The notes: generated by a model from the sequence alone, not told the origin. A DNA stretch of 64,000 bases from Bacteroidales bacterium (GCA_016931855.1 JAFGDZ010000052.1:22520-86519), one strand, 5' to 3'. Shown: positions 26,273 through 35,585, counted from the first letter of the stretch. Translations and numbers: made by a program.

Positions 26273-26303
26273 AAAAAAGTCAGCCCAAGGGTTGACTTTT
26301 TTG
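26273..26303 (+). terminator. Rho-independent terminator after the TPR gene
   Basis: A 14-bp stem, aaaaaagtcagccc with gggttgactttttt (one G-T pair), closes a 2-base loop and ends in a T-run. Confidence 0.85.
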
Positions 26304-26422
26304 CGTTATACCCAATTGCCAGCAACAAGGGACTTGATTATTGCCGTTCATATTACGTTTTTTTATTCCAGCTAGGGCACATACCCTTTTTAGCCTTATC
26401 TTTACCCCAAAATACGATTACT

Positions 26423-26926
26423 ATGGCTACAACTTTAAAAAACCTATCAAGCTATAATCCAAACGAGATTACATCGGCCAAGAAGATGAAGTTTGGAATA
26501 GTAGTTTCGGACTGGAATGCAGAGGTAACCCACGCCCTACTAAAAGGAGCCCTTGAAACCTTGATTAGCCACGGGGCTAAGGAGGAAAATATTTTGGTAA
26601 AACACGTGCCAGGGAGCTTTGAGCTAACACTTGGTGCGCAATTCATGGCAGAGTATGGCGATTTGGATGGTGTAATATGCCTTGGCTGCGTGATACAAGG
26701 AGAAACCCGCCATTTCGATTTTATATGCCAAGGCGTAACTCATGGCATTACAGAGCTGAATATGAATTATAATATTCCTTTTGTTTTTGGATTATTAACA
26801 ACTAATAATCAGGAACAAGCGCTAGATAGAGCAGGCGGAAAGCACGGAAACAAAGGAGTTGAGGCCGCAGTTACGGCAATTAAAATGGCCGCTTTACAAA
26901 AAGAAATGGAAGAGCTAGAAGATTAG
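26423..26926 (+). CDS. ribH: 6,7-dimethyl-8-ribityllumazine synthase
   Basis: The 167-residue product catalyses the penultimate step of riboflavin synthesis, joining the ribityl-uracil amine with dihydroxybutanone phosphate. Family motifs are [12 protein letters not shown] near 28-39, VPGSFELT near 65-72, [17 protein letters not shown] (with the catalytic His) and [20 protein letters not shown]. It is of normal length. A -7-like TATCTTTA lies about 20 bp upstream, and a terminator follows directly. Confidence 0.97.
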   Translation: MATTLKNLSSYNPNEITSAKKMKFGIVVSDWNAEVTHALLKGALETLISHGAKEENILVKHVPGSFELTLGAQFMAEYGDLDGVICLGCVIQGETRHFDFICQGVTHGITELNMNYNIPFVFGLLTTNNQEQALDRAGGKHGNKGVEAAVTAIKMAALQKEMEELED

Positions 26927-26958
26927 CATTTGACTTCCAACATCTTACCAAAACCCCA

Positions 26959-26991
26959 ATAAAAAATGGCCTTTTAGGCCATTTTTTATTG
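26959..26991 (+). terminator. Rho-independent terminator after ribH
   Basis: A 14-bp symmetrical stem (aataaaaaatggcc with ggccattttttatt) encloses a 5-base loop and is flanked by A and T runs. Confidence 0.85.
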
Positions 26992-26999
26992 CCCAAAAA

Positions 27000-27030
27000 C
27001 TTGTGTAGTTTCATTAAATAGTTACTTTTG
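27000..27030 (+). promoter_or_regulatory. Promoter of the tRNA operon
   Basis: TTG at 27001-27003, a 19-bp spacer and TACTTTTG at 27023-27030 give a near-ideal Bacteroidota promoter 36 bp before the first tRNA. Confidence 0.8.
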
Positions 27031-27065
27031 CATCGCCTTTGAAAAACAAGCGCTCTTTAAAAAAC

Positions 27066-27148
27066 GGGGAGATACCAAAGTGGCCAACTGGGGCAGACTG
27101 TAAATCTGCTGGCGTACGCCTTCGTAGGTTCGAATCCTGCTCTCCCCA
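27066..27148 (+). tRNA. tRNA-Tyr (GTA)
   Basis: Class II tRNA with a long variable arm. The acceptor pair is ggggaga with tctcccc, the anticodon loop reads ctGTAaa, and the T-loop is ggttcgaatcc. CCA is not encoded. Confidence 0.95.
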
Positions 27149-27167
27149 CTTTAAAAAACCGACAATT

Positions 27168-27240
27168 GCGGGAGTAGCTCAGTCGGTAGAGCATCAGCCT
27201 TCCAAGCTGAGGGTCGCGGGTTCGAGTCTCGTCTCCCGCT
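27168..27240 (+). tRNA. tRNA-Gly (TCC)
   Basis: Acceptor gcgggag with ctcccgc, anticodon stem tcagc/gctga with loop ctTCCaa, and T-loop gttcgagtc. CCA is not encoded. Confidence 0.95.
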
Positions 27241-27249
27241 CGCAATGTT

Positions 27250-27321
<72 letters not shown>

Positions 27322-27330
27322 CAAAAAATA

Positions 27331-27360
27331 AAGCCACCTTTTAGGTGGCTTTTCTGTTTT
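27331..27360 (+). terminator. Terminator of the tRNA operon
   Basis: An 8-bp stem, aagccacc with ggtggctt, encloses a 5-base loop and is followed by a T-rich tail. Confidence 0.85.
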
Positions 27361-27377
27361 AATAAAACTGAAATTCC

Positions 27378-27815
27378 TTACTCCAGCTTAAATCGTAAGC
27401 GCAGAACTCCCTCGCTATAATCATGTGATATGATTTTAAAACCCCCAATCTCCCCTGAGTTGCTAACATGTGGGCCAATACATGCACAAGCATCATAGCT
27501 GCCCACATGAACAATTCTAATTTGCTCTGGCGCATCGGCTGGTAGCTTTGATAGATCTACAAAAGCACTTGCCTCCTGCTTGGCAACAAACGATTCTGTA
27601 ATACCAACTCCACTTTTTATAACTTCGTTCACCGCATCCTCAACCGCTTTAATATCGGCCGCGGTAGGCTGTACTGGGATTCGGTAATCGCACTTAGACT
27701 TTTTGCGCTCTATATGGGCGCTAAACGACCGCGAACATCCAAATTTCCTAACCATGGTTTGGTTTAGAATATGCTCAGCGGTATGCATCCGGGGGTCGTA
27801 ATTCTTCTCGCTCAT
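27378..27815 (-). CDS. AlaX-type alanyl-tRNA editing protein
   Basis: The 145-residue product is a stand-alone editing domain homologous to the alanyl/threonyl-tRNA synthetase second additional domain. It hydrolyses Ser- or Gly-tRNA(Ala). The zinc motif HTAEHIL (HxxxH) is near residues 11-17 and the second pair sits in CACIGPHV near 110-117. It is short compared with AlaX-M, as in AlaX-S types. It converges with the tRNA operon, and a -7 box TATCTTTG lies at 27830-27837 on the minus strand, 15 bp upstream. Confidence 0.9.
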   Translation of the reverse strand: MSEKNYDPRMHTAEHILNQTMVRKFGCSRSFSAHIERKKSKCDYRIPVQPTAADIKAVEDAVNEVIKSGVGITESFVAKQEASAFVDLSKLPADAPEQIRIVHVGSYDACACIGPHVSNSGEIGGFKIISHDYSEGVLRLRFKLE

Positions 27816-27868
27816 TCCTGTTTTTGCCCCAAAGATAACCTTTAGGGCAAAAACTAAAAACGAAATGG

Positions 27869-30274
27869 CTACTCGTATCTAACTGCCTCAGCCGGATTAA
27901 TGCGCAATCCCTTTTTTGATTGAACGAGTACGGTTACAATGGCTATAATTAGAACTAAAACGGAAGAAATAATATACATCCAAACGGAAACTTCTGTTTT
28001 AACGGCAAAGCCAGCCAGCCAAAGTGATATTAACTTACTAACAACAGGTAGCGCAAGTAGCACGGCCAATGCCCACAAAAGCACATACTCTTTCACAAAA
28101 AGGAGCAATACATTCATTGACTTTGCGCCCAGAACTTTTCTAACTGCAATTTCCTTTCTCCTATGCACAACGCTGTATGCCGATAAGCCCAAGATTCCCA
28201 TTGCCGTTATGAATAGCGCAAGAACGGAGAAAAGGGTGAAAACCATCCCAAATCGACGCTCGTCATCGTGCTGCTTTCCGTAGAACTCATCAAGGAAAAA
28301 GTAATCGAATGGATTATTTGGAAACACCGAAAGGTAAATCTCATTAATTCGGTTCAACTGGATTGCATCGTGATCCTTATCAAGGCTTAACGTAAAGTAA
28401 CCATTTAGCCTACGTGCCACTCTAAATATTTGCGGCTCTATTTGCTCCTTAGGCGATAGCTGATAGAAGTTATAGCAAACACCCCCTACTATCCACTCCT
28501 GCCCATCTAAGCCTATCTTAGCCCCTACTGCTTGCTCCATAGATTCAAAGCCAATATGGGAACAAGCAAATTCATTAAGAACTACAATGTTCTGGTCAAG
28601 CAATGGGTTACCAGTAAAGCCATTGCCATTAAGAACCCTAATACTATATACTTGAAAGAAAGACGTATCAATTTCGGTAAGCCTAAAGTTCTTTGAGTTA
28701 TCAGCATCCTGGCCAATTATGGCTATTCCTCCCCTATTCATCATATTAGGTTTGCCAGGAACTACACTAGAAAAGGTAACACCATTAACACCATTTATGG
28801 TTGCCACCTCACGTTTAAACAGGTCGAACCTTCTACCTAGCGATGTATCGCCCACCATTGGGGCATTCACAATAAGCATCGACTCCTTTTTAAAGCCTAA
28901 ACATTGCTTGCTAAGCGTTTTGTACTGACTGTAAACTACCACCGTTCCTACTACCAATAGCAGCGCAATAAAGAATTGGAATAGCACCAGTAACCGCTTT
29001 CCGAATACTTTGCGACGAAATTTATAACCCGTTCCCTTTATTACATCAACTAATGATGACGTTGATATTTTGGTGGCAGAATACCCCCCTGCCGATAGGG
29101 TTCCAACTAAGAACGCAATGGCGATTAAGGCGTAAAACCAGGGTTTTAACCAAGGTGCGGTGTAAAAAGGAACACCAGAGATATCGGCAAATATTGGATA
29201 TAAATTGAAAAATATTAGCAAAGCAATTGCAACCGCTACCAAATTAGTAAAAGCAGACTCAGTAAGCAGCTGAAGAACAATATCCTTTCGTCCAGCGCCA
29301 AGAACTTTACGAACGCCAAGCTCTCTAACCCTTCGGTAAGAAGCTATTGTTGATAGGTTAAAAAAGTTAACCCAGGCAATAATTAGAACAAACCAGCATA
29401 CAATTTTAAGGATATCAATAGCCGTTTTATTCCCGTTGGGTTGAACCTCGTGCATGTAATGGGACGTTAGGTGAATATCCCTAACAGGCTGGAACCTAAA
29501 ATCAAACGTAATTTTGTACGCAGCCATTAGCTCCCCTATTGTGGACTCCAAAAAGCTAGGCATTCGCTTCTGCAGCTCGTGGTAATTGGTACCGCTACGT
29601 AGCTTTACATAAGTGTAGAATCCACTGTACACCCATCCTGTCATCACATAATCGGGCATTAGTGCCGCATAGGTAGGAAACGAAGCAAGCACCTCCGCAT
29701 GCAAATGGGTATTAGGTTGCTGATCCCTATATACACCTGTAATCTCTAGCTTTAGCCTCTTGTTATAATCAAGAATCTTACCCATAGGGTTTTCGGTTCC
29801 AAAGTACCTTTTGGCTGCCGATTCCGATATTACTATGGTATTGGGCTTATTCAGGGCAGTGCTCCTATCGCCCTGAATAAGGTCAAAGCCTAAAAGGTTC
29901 ATAAAATTTGTCTCGGCCCAGTAAGCATCAATTTCCCTAAAAGCAATATCTCCGTTGGAGAATACACCATCAAAACGAAAAGCTCTGCCATAGGCCTCAA
30001 CCTCAGGGAATGCCTCTAAAAGCGCAGGGCCAATCATTGGACAAACTGACGCAAACTCAACCTTATCGCCCTGTTCTGAGCTTCGCTGGTAGTTTATTCG
30101 GTATATATCGTTAGCACTGGGAATGTGAGCATCAAACGATGCGTGGTAAACAACGTAATGCGTTAGAAATAGGCAAGCCGCAATACCCAACGATAAGCCC
30201 AAGATATTAATGGCATTGAACCACCCTCTAAATCGCGTTGAACGGACAAACGAACTCAAGTATCGAACAATCAT
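27869..30274 (-). CDS. FtsX/MacB-type ABC transporter permease (two-copy)
   Basis: The 801-residue product has the duplicated layout common in Bacteroidota: an N-terminal helix, a periplasmic MacB-like domain (about 45-265), three helices (about 285-420), then a second helix, a second periplasmic domain (about 460-680) and three final helices. RRVRELGVRKVLGAG and RRKEIAVRKVLGAK precede the repeated helices. It ends NPAEAVRYE. I start at 30274 because MIVRYLSSFVRS matches the family N-terminus. An ATG ten codons upstream (30304) is possible. No ATPase gene adjoins it, so its partner is elsewhere. The substrate is unknown (lipoprotein, peptide or drug). Confidence 0.88.
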   Translation of the reverse strand: MIVRYLSSFVRSTRFRGWFNAINILGLSLGIAACLFLTHYVVYHASFDAHIPSANDIYRINYQRSSEQGDKVEFASVCPMIGPALLEAFPEVEAYGRAFRFDGVFSNGDIAFREIDAYWAETNFMNLLGFDLIQGDRSTALNKPNTIVISESAAKRYFGTENPMGKILDYNKRLKLEITGVYRDQQPNTHLHAEVLASFPTYAALMPDYVMTGWVYSGFYTYVKLRSGTNYHELQKRMPSFLESTIGELMAAYKITFDFRFQPVRDIHLTSHYMHEVQPNGNKTAIDILKIVCWFVLIIAWVNFFNLSTIASYRRVRELGVRKVLGAGRKDIVLQLLTESAFTNLVAVAIALLIFFNLYPIFADISGVPFYTAPWLKPWFYALIAIAFLVGTLSAGGYSATKISTSSLVDVIKGTGYKFRRKVFGKRLLVLFQFFIALLLVVGTVVVYSQYKTLSKQCLGFKKESMLIVNAPMVGDTSLGRRFDLFKREVATINGVNGVTFSSVVPGKPNMMNRGGIAIIGQDADNSKNFRLTEIDTSFFQVYSIRVLNGNGFTGNPLLDQNIVVLNEFACSHIGFESMEQAVGAKIGLDGQEWIVGGVCYNFYQLSPKEQIEPQIFRVARRLNGYFTLSLDKDHDAIQLNRINEIYLSVFPNNPFDYFFLDEFYGKQHDDERRFGMVFTLFSVLALFITAMGILGLSAYSVVHRRKEIAVRKVLGAKSMNVLLLFVKEYVLLWALAVLLALPVVSKLISLWLAGFAVKTEVSVWMYIISSVLVLIIAIVTVLVQSKKGLRINPAEAVRYE

Positions 30275-30643
30275 AAAGAATTGATTAAGTATTAATAGTC
30301 CCAACTAACAGCCCCATTGCTGCATAAACATCCTGTACGAATACCATTCCACTTACAATATAATACTGCACAACAACACATTAAGCAGCTACAAACAAAT
30401 ATCACAACCAAAATCAGACTAAAATCTGTTTCATACTGAAACACCATAACTAAAAAATCGGACACCCAATTATTACGAAGACACGGGTAACAGCACTTAG
30501 GGTAGAACCAATGTAAATTTATCGATAACCATTTTATTTGGTTGCGATAATACTTATAGCCGCAAATATTTCGTTATTCAAAATAAATGGTCAAAAAAGA
30601 TGTGCATAAGAAGTGATTATCGCACATTTTAAAACAAAATAGC
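30275..30643. other. Intergenic region between two divergent genes
   Basis: About 370 bp with no gene, repeat or RNA that I can support. It is AT-rich and contains only a small dyad (tttca/tgaaa near 30430). Confidence 0.4.
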
Positions 30644-30651
30644 TAAATTTG
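30644..30651 (+). promoter_or_regulatory. -7 box for the 30681 gene
   Basis: TAAATTTG matches TAnnTTTG, 29 bp before the ATG at 30681. Confidence 0.45.
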
Positions 30652-30680
30652 ATAACAGTTAATCATTCGTAATTGACCCC

Positions 30681-31424
30681 ATGGAGCTTGAACACCATAA
30701 TTCAGTAGATACAGGCAATGAATTTTTAGATTACAGAGAGAGGTGCAGATTTGAGCCTAGCCAACTTGTTGAGGTTAGGACAGGCAAAGACTTAGAGGCT
30801 GCACGTTTTATGGTGCGTCATTTATTCCCATCGGTTGTAAAGGAGTACTGGTGGGTTAAGCCTTCGGATGTGGCATCGTTTAGAAATACCCCACTAAAAG
30901 TTAGCAGCATTTACTATTACAAGGACGGAATTCCTGTTATACTCCTTAACACAGCCGATGGAAGCATTACAAGAAAGACACAAATATTCCTTAAGTATCC
31001 AGAAGAGAGCGTAGGCCTTGAACCAGATAGAAAATTAGCTATTCATAACCTTGATTTTGCATCACAATGCAAGCTGCTGCTTAGTAACAACCTGTATGAG
31101 AGGGTTGAAGTGGCCAAAATATTTTCTGAGCAGGAGCCACCACTACTCCCTACAGATAAGCTTCAGCAAATAAATCTATTCGTGCTTTTGCAGAACTACA
31201 ACGCGCTTGTTGAACTTGGCGAGGATAGCATTCCGCCTCTACTAGAGAGGTTCTTCGTATCATCGGGTCAAAAGGAAACCGAAAGCATAGCAGAAACGTT
31301 TATGAGGATAGGTGCACCATGCATTCCCTTTATTGATGAGGCTCAAAAATCCCTTTCGGAAATGGCTAGTCCATACTACGCTAAGCGTCTGCGCTGGGTG
31401 CTATCAAAGTTTCAAAAAAAGTAG
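30681..31424 (+). CDS. Hypothetical protein with possible HEAT-like C-terminus
   Basis: The 247-residue product has no signal peptide or membrane helix, so it should be cytoplasmic. The N-terminal half (about 25-125) is an alpha/beta region with WWVKPSDVASF and YYYKDGIPVILLNT. The C-terminal half (about 125-245) is helical and contains two HEAT-like stretches (NALVELGEDSIPPLLERFF and RIGAPCIPFIDEA). I do not recognise a family. It lies alone between a permease and the EamA exporter, with its own -7 box. Confidence 0.6.
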   Translation: MELEHHNSVDTGNEFLDYRERCRFEPSQLVEVRTGKDLEAARFMVRHLFPSVVKEYWWVKPSDVASFRNTPLKVSSIYYYKDGIPVILLNTADGSITRKTQIFLKYPEESVGLEPDRKLAIHNLDFASQCKLLLSNNLYERVEVAKIFSEQEPPLLPTDKLQQINLFVLLQNYNALVELGEDSIPPLLERFFVSSGQKETESIAETFMRIGAPCIPFIDEAQKSLSEMASPYYAKRLRWVLSKFQKK

Positions 31425-31495
31425 CTCCACAAAACCTTTATTCAGTTTCTTATTCCTAGTATTGCAGTAGCATTTATTGCAATAACAATCAACCT

Positions 31496-32392
31496 ATGTT
31501 CGATTTATCTAAAAAACGCTGGCAATGGCTTGCCATGCTTTTACTTGCTCTAATTTGGGGTAGCTCATTTATACTAATGAAGAAGGGGCTTAAAGCATTT
31601 ACCCATACGCAAGTTGCTGCAATAAGGGTATTCTTTGCATTTGTTGTTTTGGCACCTGTTTACATTAAGCATTTTAAAGTACTAACCAAACAAAGAGCGT
31701 TAAGCCTTGGTATTGTTGGCTATGCAGGAATTTTTTTCCCAGCCTTCCTGTTCACTTTAGCACAAACCAATATTTCTAGTTCGCTGGCAGGAATGCTCAA
31801 CAGCCTATCTCCGCTTTTTGCGCTAATTATTGGGGTAGTTTTTTATAAGAATAGACCTCTGCCAAATCACTACATAGGAATAGTACTGGGCTTGACAGGT
31901 GCTCTAGCTTTAATAACTAACGGACATTTTGGCTCCCTTAGTGAAATAAATGGATATGCATTTTTTGTAATGATAGCCACTCTTGGCTATGGTATAAACG
32001 CTAACGAAGTTAGGTTTAATCTTCCTGACTTAAACGGGATTCAGGTTACCGCTTTGGCCTTTTTGCTTGTTGGGCCACCTGCAGGTATCATTCTTTTCTC
32101 TACCGATTTAGGTGCTGCATGGCAATCGCCATGGTTCTGGCAAAGCTTGCTGGCCACGCTAACGCTATCGGCTTTTGGCTCAGTTATATCGCTATTTATA
32201 TACAATAACCTAATTAGGCATACCAGTGCGCTGTTTGCCACATCGGTAACGTATATAATCCCTGTGTTTGCTATACTCTGGGGCATTCTCGATGGCGAAA
32301 CCATAAGCCCAATTCAGGTTAGCGGAATTGCCATTGTGCTACTGGGCGTTTACCTTGTAAATAGGAAAAAACCAGCACGAGCCACAAGCTAA
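31496..32392 (+). CDS. EamA/DMT-family transporter
   Basis: The 298-residue product has ten predicted membrane segments in two EamA repeats. The first begins ALIWGSSFILMKKGLKAF, and the second includes TSATFVTYIIPVFAILWG-like residues near 250 and ends GIAIVLLGVYLVN. Such carriers export amino acids, nucleosides or other metabolites. The substrate is not predictable. Its TAA overlaps the TAG of the convergent T9SS protein in CTAA at 32389-32392. Confidence 0.88.
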   Translation: MFDLSKKRWQWLAMLLLALIWGSSFILMKKGLKAFTHTQVAAIRVFFAFVVLAPVYIKHFKVLTKQRALSLGIVGYAGIFFPAFLFTLAQTNISSSLAGMLNSLSPLFALIIGVVFYKNRPLPNHYIGIVLGLTGALALITNGHFGSLSEINGYAFFVMIATLGYGINANEVRFNLPDLNGIQVTALAFLLVGPPAGIILFSTDLGAAWQSPWFWQSLLATLTLSAFGSVISLFIYNNLIRHTSALFATSVTYIIPVFAILWGILDGETISPIQVSGIAIVLLGVYLVNRKKPARATS

Positions 32393-32802
32393 CGGCAAAT
32401 AAGCTTAACGGTACGCTTCTGCTTATCGGTTGAGATAACCAAAAGGTATAACCCTGCTTTTAGCGTAGGTAGCGAAAGGGAGTGGCCAACCTCTAGCTTA
32501 CTGCTAGTAACAACCTCATCGTGTACCCTATTCCCAATACTGCTATAAACAGCAATGGTTACACTTTGCGCTGCAGAAAAGCCTGTTGTAACAATGCTTA
32601 TGGGTTGATTTGCTGTGAATGGATTTGGTGAAACGCTAACCTTTGGATTTAGTACGATACTACCATTGGTACTACTTGGAGTACTTAGCGATATGGTAGC
32701 ATACCCCCCTCCGCTTCCTCCGGTGTAAATAGCTTGTCCAAATGTACCTATAGTGCCAACTAGCACCATAACAAAGAGTATGGTAAGTTTTTTCATGAGC
32801 AT
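32389..32802 (-). CDS. Minimal T9SS-sorted protein
   Basis: The 137-residue product has a signal peptide (about 1-23, ending TFGQA), a short glycine-rich stretch (YTGGSGGGYA) and little else before a type A T9SS sorting domain. That domain shows VSVSPNPFTANQPI near 55-68 and ends AGLYLLVIST, then KRTVKLICR. The C-terminal domain directs export by the Por/type IX system and attachment at the cell surface. With only about 30 residues of mature sequence before it, this may be a small structural protein or the remnant of a larger cargo. It is 17 bp downstream of the FGE-like gene, in the riboswitch operon. Confidence 0.82.
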   Translation of the reverse strand: MLMKKLTILFVMVLVGTIGTFGQAIYTGGSGGGYATISLSTPSSTNGSIVLNPKVSVSPNPFTANQPISIVTTGFSAAQSVTIAVYSSIGNRVHDEVVTSSKLEVGHSLSLPTLKAGLYLLVISTDKQKRTVKLICR

Positions 32803-32819
32803 AGTTGTTAAAGGTGATA

Positions 32820-34325
32820 CTAACGTCCGCCTCTTCCGCCAGAGGTATTCCGCCGTGTAGATGGGTTAAGGTGTGAATAGAACCTATCCGATATGGCCAT
32901 ATCCCTGTATGAGCCAACCTCGCCAAGGGTACTTCCCCAGCCGCCCCCGCGGTATATAATTCCCTTTCCATCGGAACTGGGCCACGTTGATTGGTTAGCA
33001 TCACCACTAGCTGACAGCTCACCATCGCCAAGCGTAGCACTAAACTGCTCACCACCAGAACCAGCCTTTACCGTAAGCTCCCAAACATTTCCGCTTAGCT
33101 CCATTACGCCATAGTACGCAGCTCCAGCTTCAAGTCGTGTTGTTTGAGAACCGGCTGCAAATCCTGTACGCAGCGGGCCACGCAACCCCCAGTTTCCTGT
33201 TGCCACAACATTTCCAATATTGGCCAGACCTGCGGTTTCTGTGGCGGAGTTGGTAACCGTTTCAAGTGGTGTTCCGCTGCTTTGCACGTTATCGGCATCA
33301 ACAACAAATGGTGTTCCCCATGCCATTTCGCCCGCAACAGGAGTAATATTGCTTCCCCTACAAACCTTTTCAAACTCAAACTCCGTTATAGGACGTAATG
33401 CAGCCCAGTCTAGAAAAGCAGCCAAATCTACCCACGATAAAAAGTTAACTGCCCTATCCATCGCATCATCGGTTTCATTATAAGCGGCATTACCATTGCC
33501 ATTGCATGCAAACAGAGCGGGAACACCATTGGTAGAAGGCACATCAATAACCACGCCATTTCGGTACGTGCTATCGGGTACATACTGGTTAATTAAAGCC
33601 CTTGTTCCCCGCTGAGCAGTTATGCTTGATGATATTCTATTTTGCTGCTGCGTAGCAGTGAGAGTATTCAAAAAATCGACATACTGCTTTTGCGAAACCT
33701 CATACTTCATTACCCAAAAGGGGTTGTAGCCCTTGGGATAAGAGGAAGAAACAACGCTTGGCACAAGGGAGGGAGCAAACTCTCCGTTGGGATTGGTAAT
33801 GGTTAAACCATCTATTTGCTCCTCTGATGTTATAAGCAAAGGTTGCCCGTTAGAGCTAGTGTATGATGATACCGATGAGCCATCGCCAAGATAAAAAGCC
33901 CCTTGGGGAACCTTAACCATTTCGATGGCAAACGCTCTAATCTCTGTAAAACTTTCCAGCGAAGCATCTATTTCAAACGAAATTCGAGAGGTGGACACAA
34001 CACCACTCCCCTGCTGTCGCATAACAAAAAAGCCCAAATAATCCTGTGGCAGTTCAAATTCTAATGGCTCGTTACCCGACTGTTGAGTAGGCACACCCAG
34101 AATACTTATATGTTGCCACACACCATTTTGATTTTTCGCCTTTACAAAAACCCAAATGCCATCGGCACTAGCACCCTGCGAAAGGAAGTTCCAGCTGTTA
34201 TCCCACGAAATATCGAACGAAACGGTGTGCTCGTTTACAGCACCATTCTTTAGCTCAACGCCATTTCCCAACGCCTTTGCACCTAATAAAGCGCACATAA
34301 GCACTAGGGATATAATTTTTTGCAT
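32820..34325 (-). CDS. Formylglycine-generating-enzyme-like (SUMF1) secreted protein
   Basis: The 501-residue product has a signal peptide (MQKIISLVLMCALLGAKA) and a beta-rich N-terminal region (about 25-130). A FGE-sulfatase/SUMF1 domain follows (about 140-490): FYLGDGS, WVMKYEVSQKQYVDFLN, LSGNVWEL and IYRGGGWGS. The family includes sulfatase activators and related surface enzymes, and many Bacteroidota members are not true FGEs. The C-terminus is Gly/Arg-rich (GGRGGR). An in-frame ATG 26 codons upstream (34403) gives a poor signal peptide, so 34325 is preferred. It is probably co-transcribed with the DUF4465 gene under the cobalamin riboswitch. Confidence 0.82.
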   Translation of the reverse strand: MQKIISLVLMCALLGAKALGNGVELKNGAVNEHTVSFDISWDNSWNFLSQGASADGIWVFVKAKNQNGVWQHISILGVPTQQSGNEPLEFELPQDYLGFFVMRQQGSGVVSTSRISFEIDASLESFTEIRAFAIEMVKVPQGAFYLGDGSSVSSYTSSNGQPLLITSEEQIDGLTITNPNGEFAPSLVPSVVSSSYPKGYNPFWVMKYEVSQKQYVDFLNTLTATQQQNRISSSITAQRGTRALINQYVPDSTYRNGVVIDVPSTNGVPALFACNGNGNAAYNETDDAMDRAVNFLSWVDLAAFLDWAALRPITEFEFEKVCRGSNITPVAGEMAWGTPFVVDADNVQSSGTPLETVTNSATETAGLANIGNVVATGNWGLRGPLRTGFAAGSQTTRLEAGAAYYGVMELSGNVWELTVKAGSGGEQFSATLGDGELSASGDANQSTWPSSDGKGIIYRGGGWGSTLGEVGSYRDMAISDRFYSHLNPSTRRNTSGGRGGR

Positions 34326-34433
34326 ACTAGTATTTATTAGGCAGATTATCCGCTTTACAAAATACGATAAGGAAGAAAAAAGTAGAGTATAAGCGAGCGC
34401 CAACTTAACAGCAACTCGCTTATATATAACACG

Positions 34434-35174
34434 CTACTCGTAACGATAGGTAATATCGTCGATACAGAAGTATGAAGGAGTATTCATGCCCCAATCGCCA
34501 TTGTCTGATGACGAAAGGTAGAAACGTAGCTCAGTTACACCTTTAAGCGATGACAAATCGCAGCTAGTCCAGCTATCAACCAAATAATCCATAGTATTAT
34601 CCTCTGCAGTGAAATCGGCTAAATAAAAGTCAACAGTGCCAACCTCTGTGCCATTAGCGTCATATCCCTTAATTGTTACCATGAAAAAGTCGGGATCGGT
34701 TCCTGTTACCCCACCAAATTTCTTGCTAAACTGGTTACCATTTACCATTGTAAGGTAGGTAACAGTTGAGTTGGTAAACTTGGCATAGCGCATATCAACA
34801 GGTCGGCTAAAGGTTACTTTTGCATCGTCGGCAACCACATAGGCAACGCCAAAAATATTTTTACCATCGGTACCATCGGCAATGTATGCGCTATACTGAT
34901 TTGCATAGTCGCCTAGCACCATATTATCCACATTGGAATAAGCAAAACCGCTCCACGACTCATAGGTAGTGTTATTGCTATAAGTATTGTTAAAAGTTCC
35001 CGTCCCTGCAACAAACTTACCAGAGCCATCGGAGCCATTCCAGAAGGTACTATCGGCAAGGGTTAGCTTCTGAAAATCAATTTTTTCCAGGACAAAGGTT
35101 TCATCGCTCTCACATGATACAATAAGCATGGCAGCAAAGGCCATTGCCACAAACTGAAGTGTACGTTTTAACAT
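34434..35174 (-). CDS. DUF4465 lipoprotein (cobalamin-regulated)
   Basis: The 246-residue product has a lipoprotein signal (lipobox LIVSC) and a DUF4465 domain (about 30-246). Visible motifs include SFWNGSDGSG-like residues near 45, NTTYESWSGFAYSN, YIADGTDGKNIFGVAYV, VDFYLADF and the C-terminal SYFCIDDITYRYE. DUF4465 proteins are often found in cobalamin-riboswitch loci of Bacteroidota and are thought to act at the cell surface in corrinoid capture. It is the first gene after the riboswitch at 35297-35463. I infer a role in corrinoid binding or sensing. Confidence 0.88.
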   Translation of the reverse strand: MLKRTLQFVAMAFAAMLIVSCESDETFVLEKIDFQKLTLADSTFWNGSDGSGKFVAGTGTFNNTYSNNTTYESWSGFAYSNVDNMVLGDYANQYSAYIADGTDGKNIFGVAYVVADDAKVTFSRPVDMRYAKFTNSTVTYLTMVNGNQFSKKFGGVTGTDPDFFMVTIKGYDANGTEVGTVDFYLADFTAEDNTMDYLVDSWTSCDLSSLKGVTELRFYLSSSDNGDWGMNTPSYFCIDDITYRYE

Positions 35175-35296
35175 GAGTTAAAGGTTTTATAGTTAAACTG
35201 TTAAAACCTCAACTCGCAAAACCTTGGAAAGGAAGTGAAATAGAGTAGCAAGGCATCTATTCCGCGCTTTTTCTCCCGAAAGCTTACGAATGAGGG

Positions 35297-35463
35297 TACT
35301 ACACGGCAGGTCTTCTGGCTTATCCTCTCTTTTTGAACCTTCCCATCCGTGTTTACCGAACAGTGGCGTTGAAGCAAAAAGAGTATTTCCCCCAAGGGGA
35401 AAGGACTTACAGCAGCGGGTACTGCCCCTGATTTACACAGGGTTCCCTTAACCGATAGCAAGG
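35297..35463 (-). ncRNA. Cobalamin riboswitch
   Basis: On the minus strand the order of conserved blocks is right: AAGGGAACCC, a GTGTAAATCAGGG segment, CAGTACCCGCTGCTGTAAG (the B12-box core), GCCACTG, ACGGATGGGAAGG and AGCCAGAAGACCTGCC. These match the adenosylcobalamin-class riboswitch. It lies 122 bp upstream of the DUF4465 gene and should repress the operon when corrinoid is plentiful. Confidence 0.95.
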
Positions 35464-35471
35464 CAAAGGTA
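35464..35471 (-). promoter_or_regulatory. -7 box for the riboswitch operon
   Basis: TACCTTTG on the minus strand directly upstream of the riboswitch matches TAnnTTTG. Confidence 0.6.
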
Positions 35472-35585
35472 GAAAAAGATTTTGGTAATAGGGAAATACG
35501 TTAAGGGTAAAAACACAATTAGCTCACAATGGGTGCTAGGAATAGCTCAGGTGCCAAAAATTAGTAGCAATATAGGCTAGCTATA

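Noticed and set aside
35201..35461. 86-residue minus-strand open frame
   Set aside because: It coincides with the cobalamin riboswitch.
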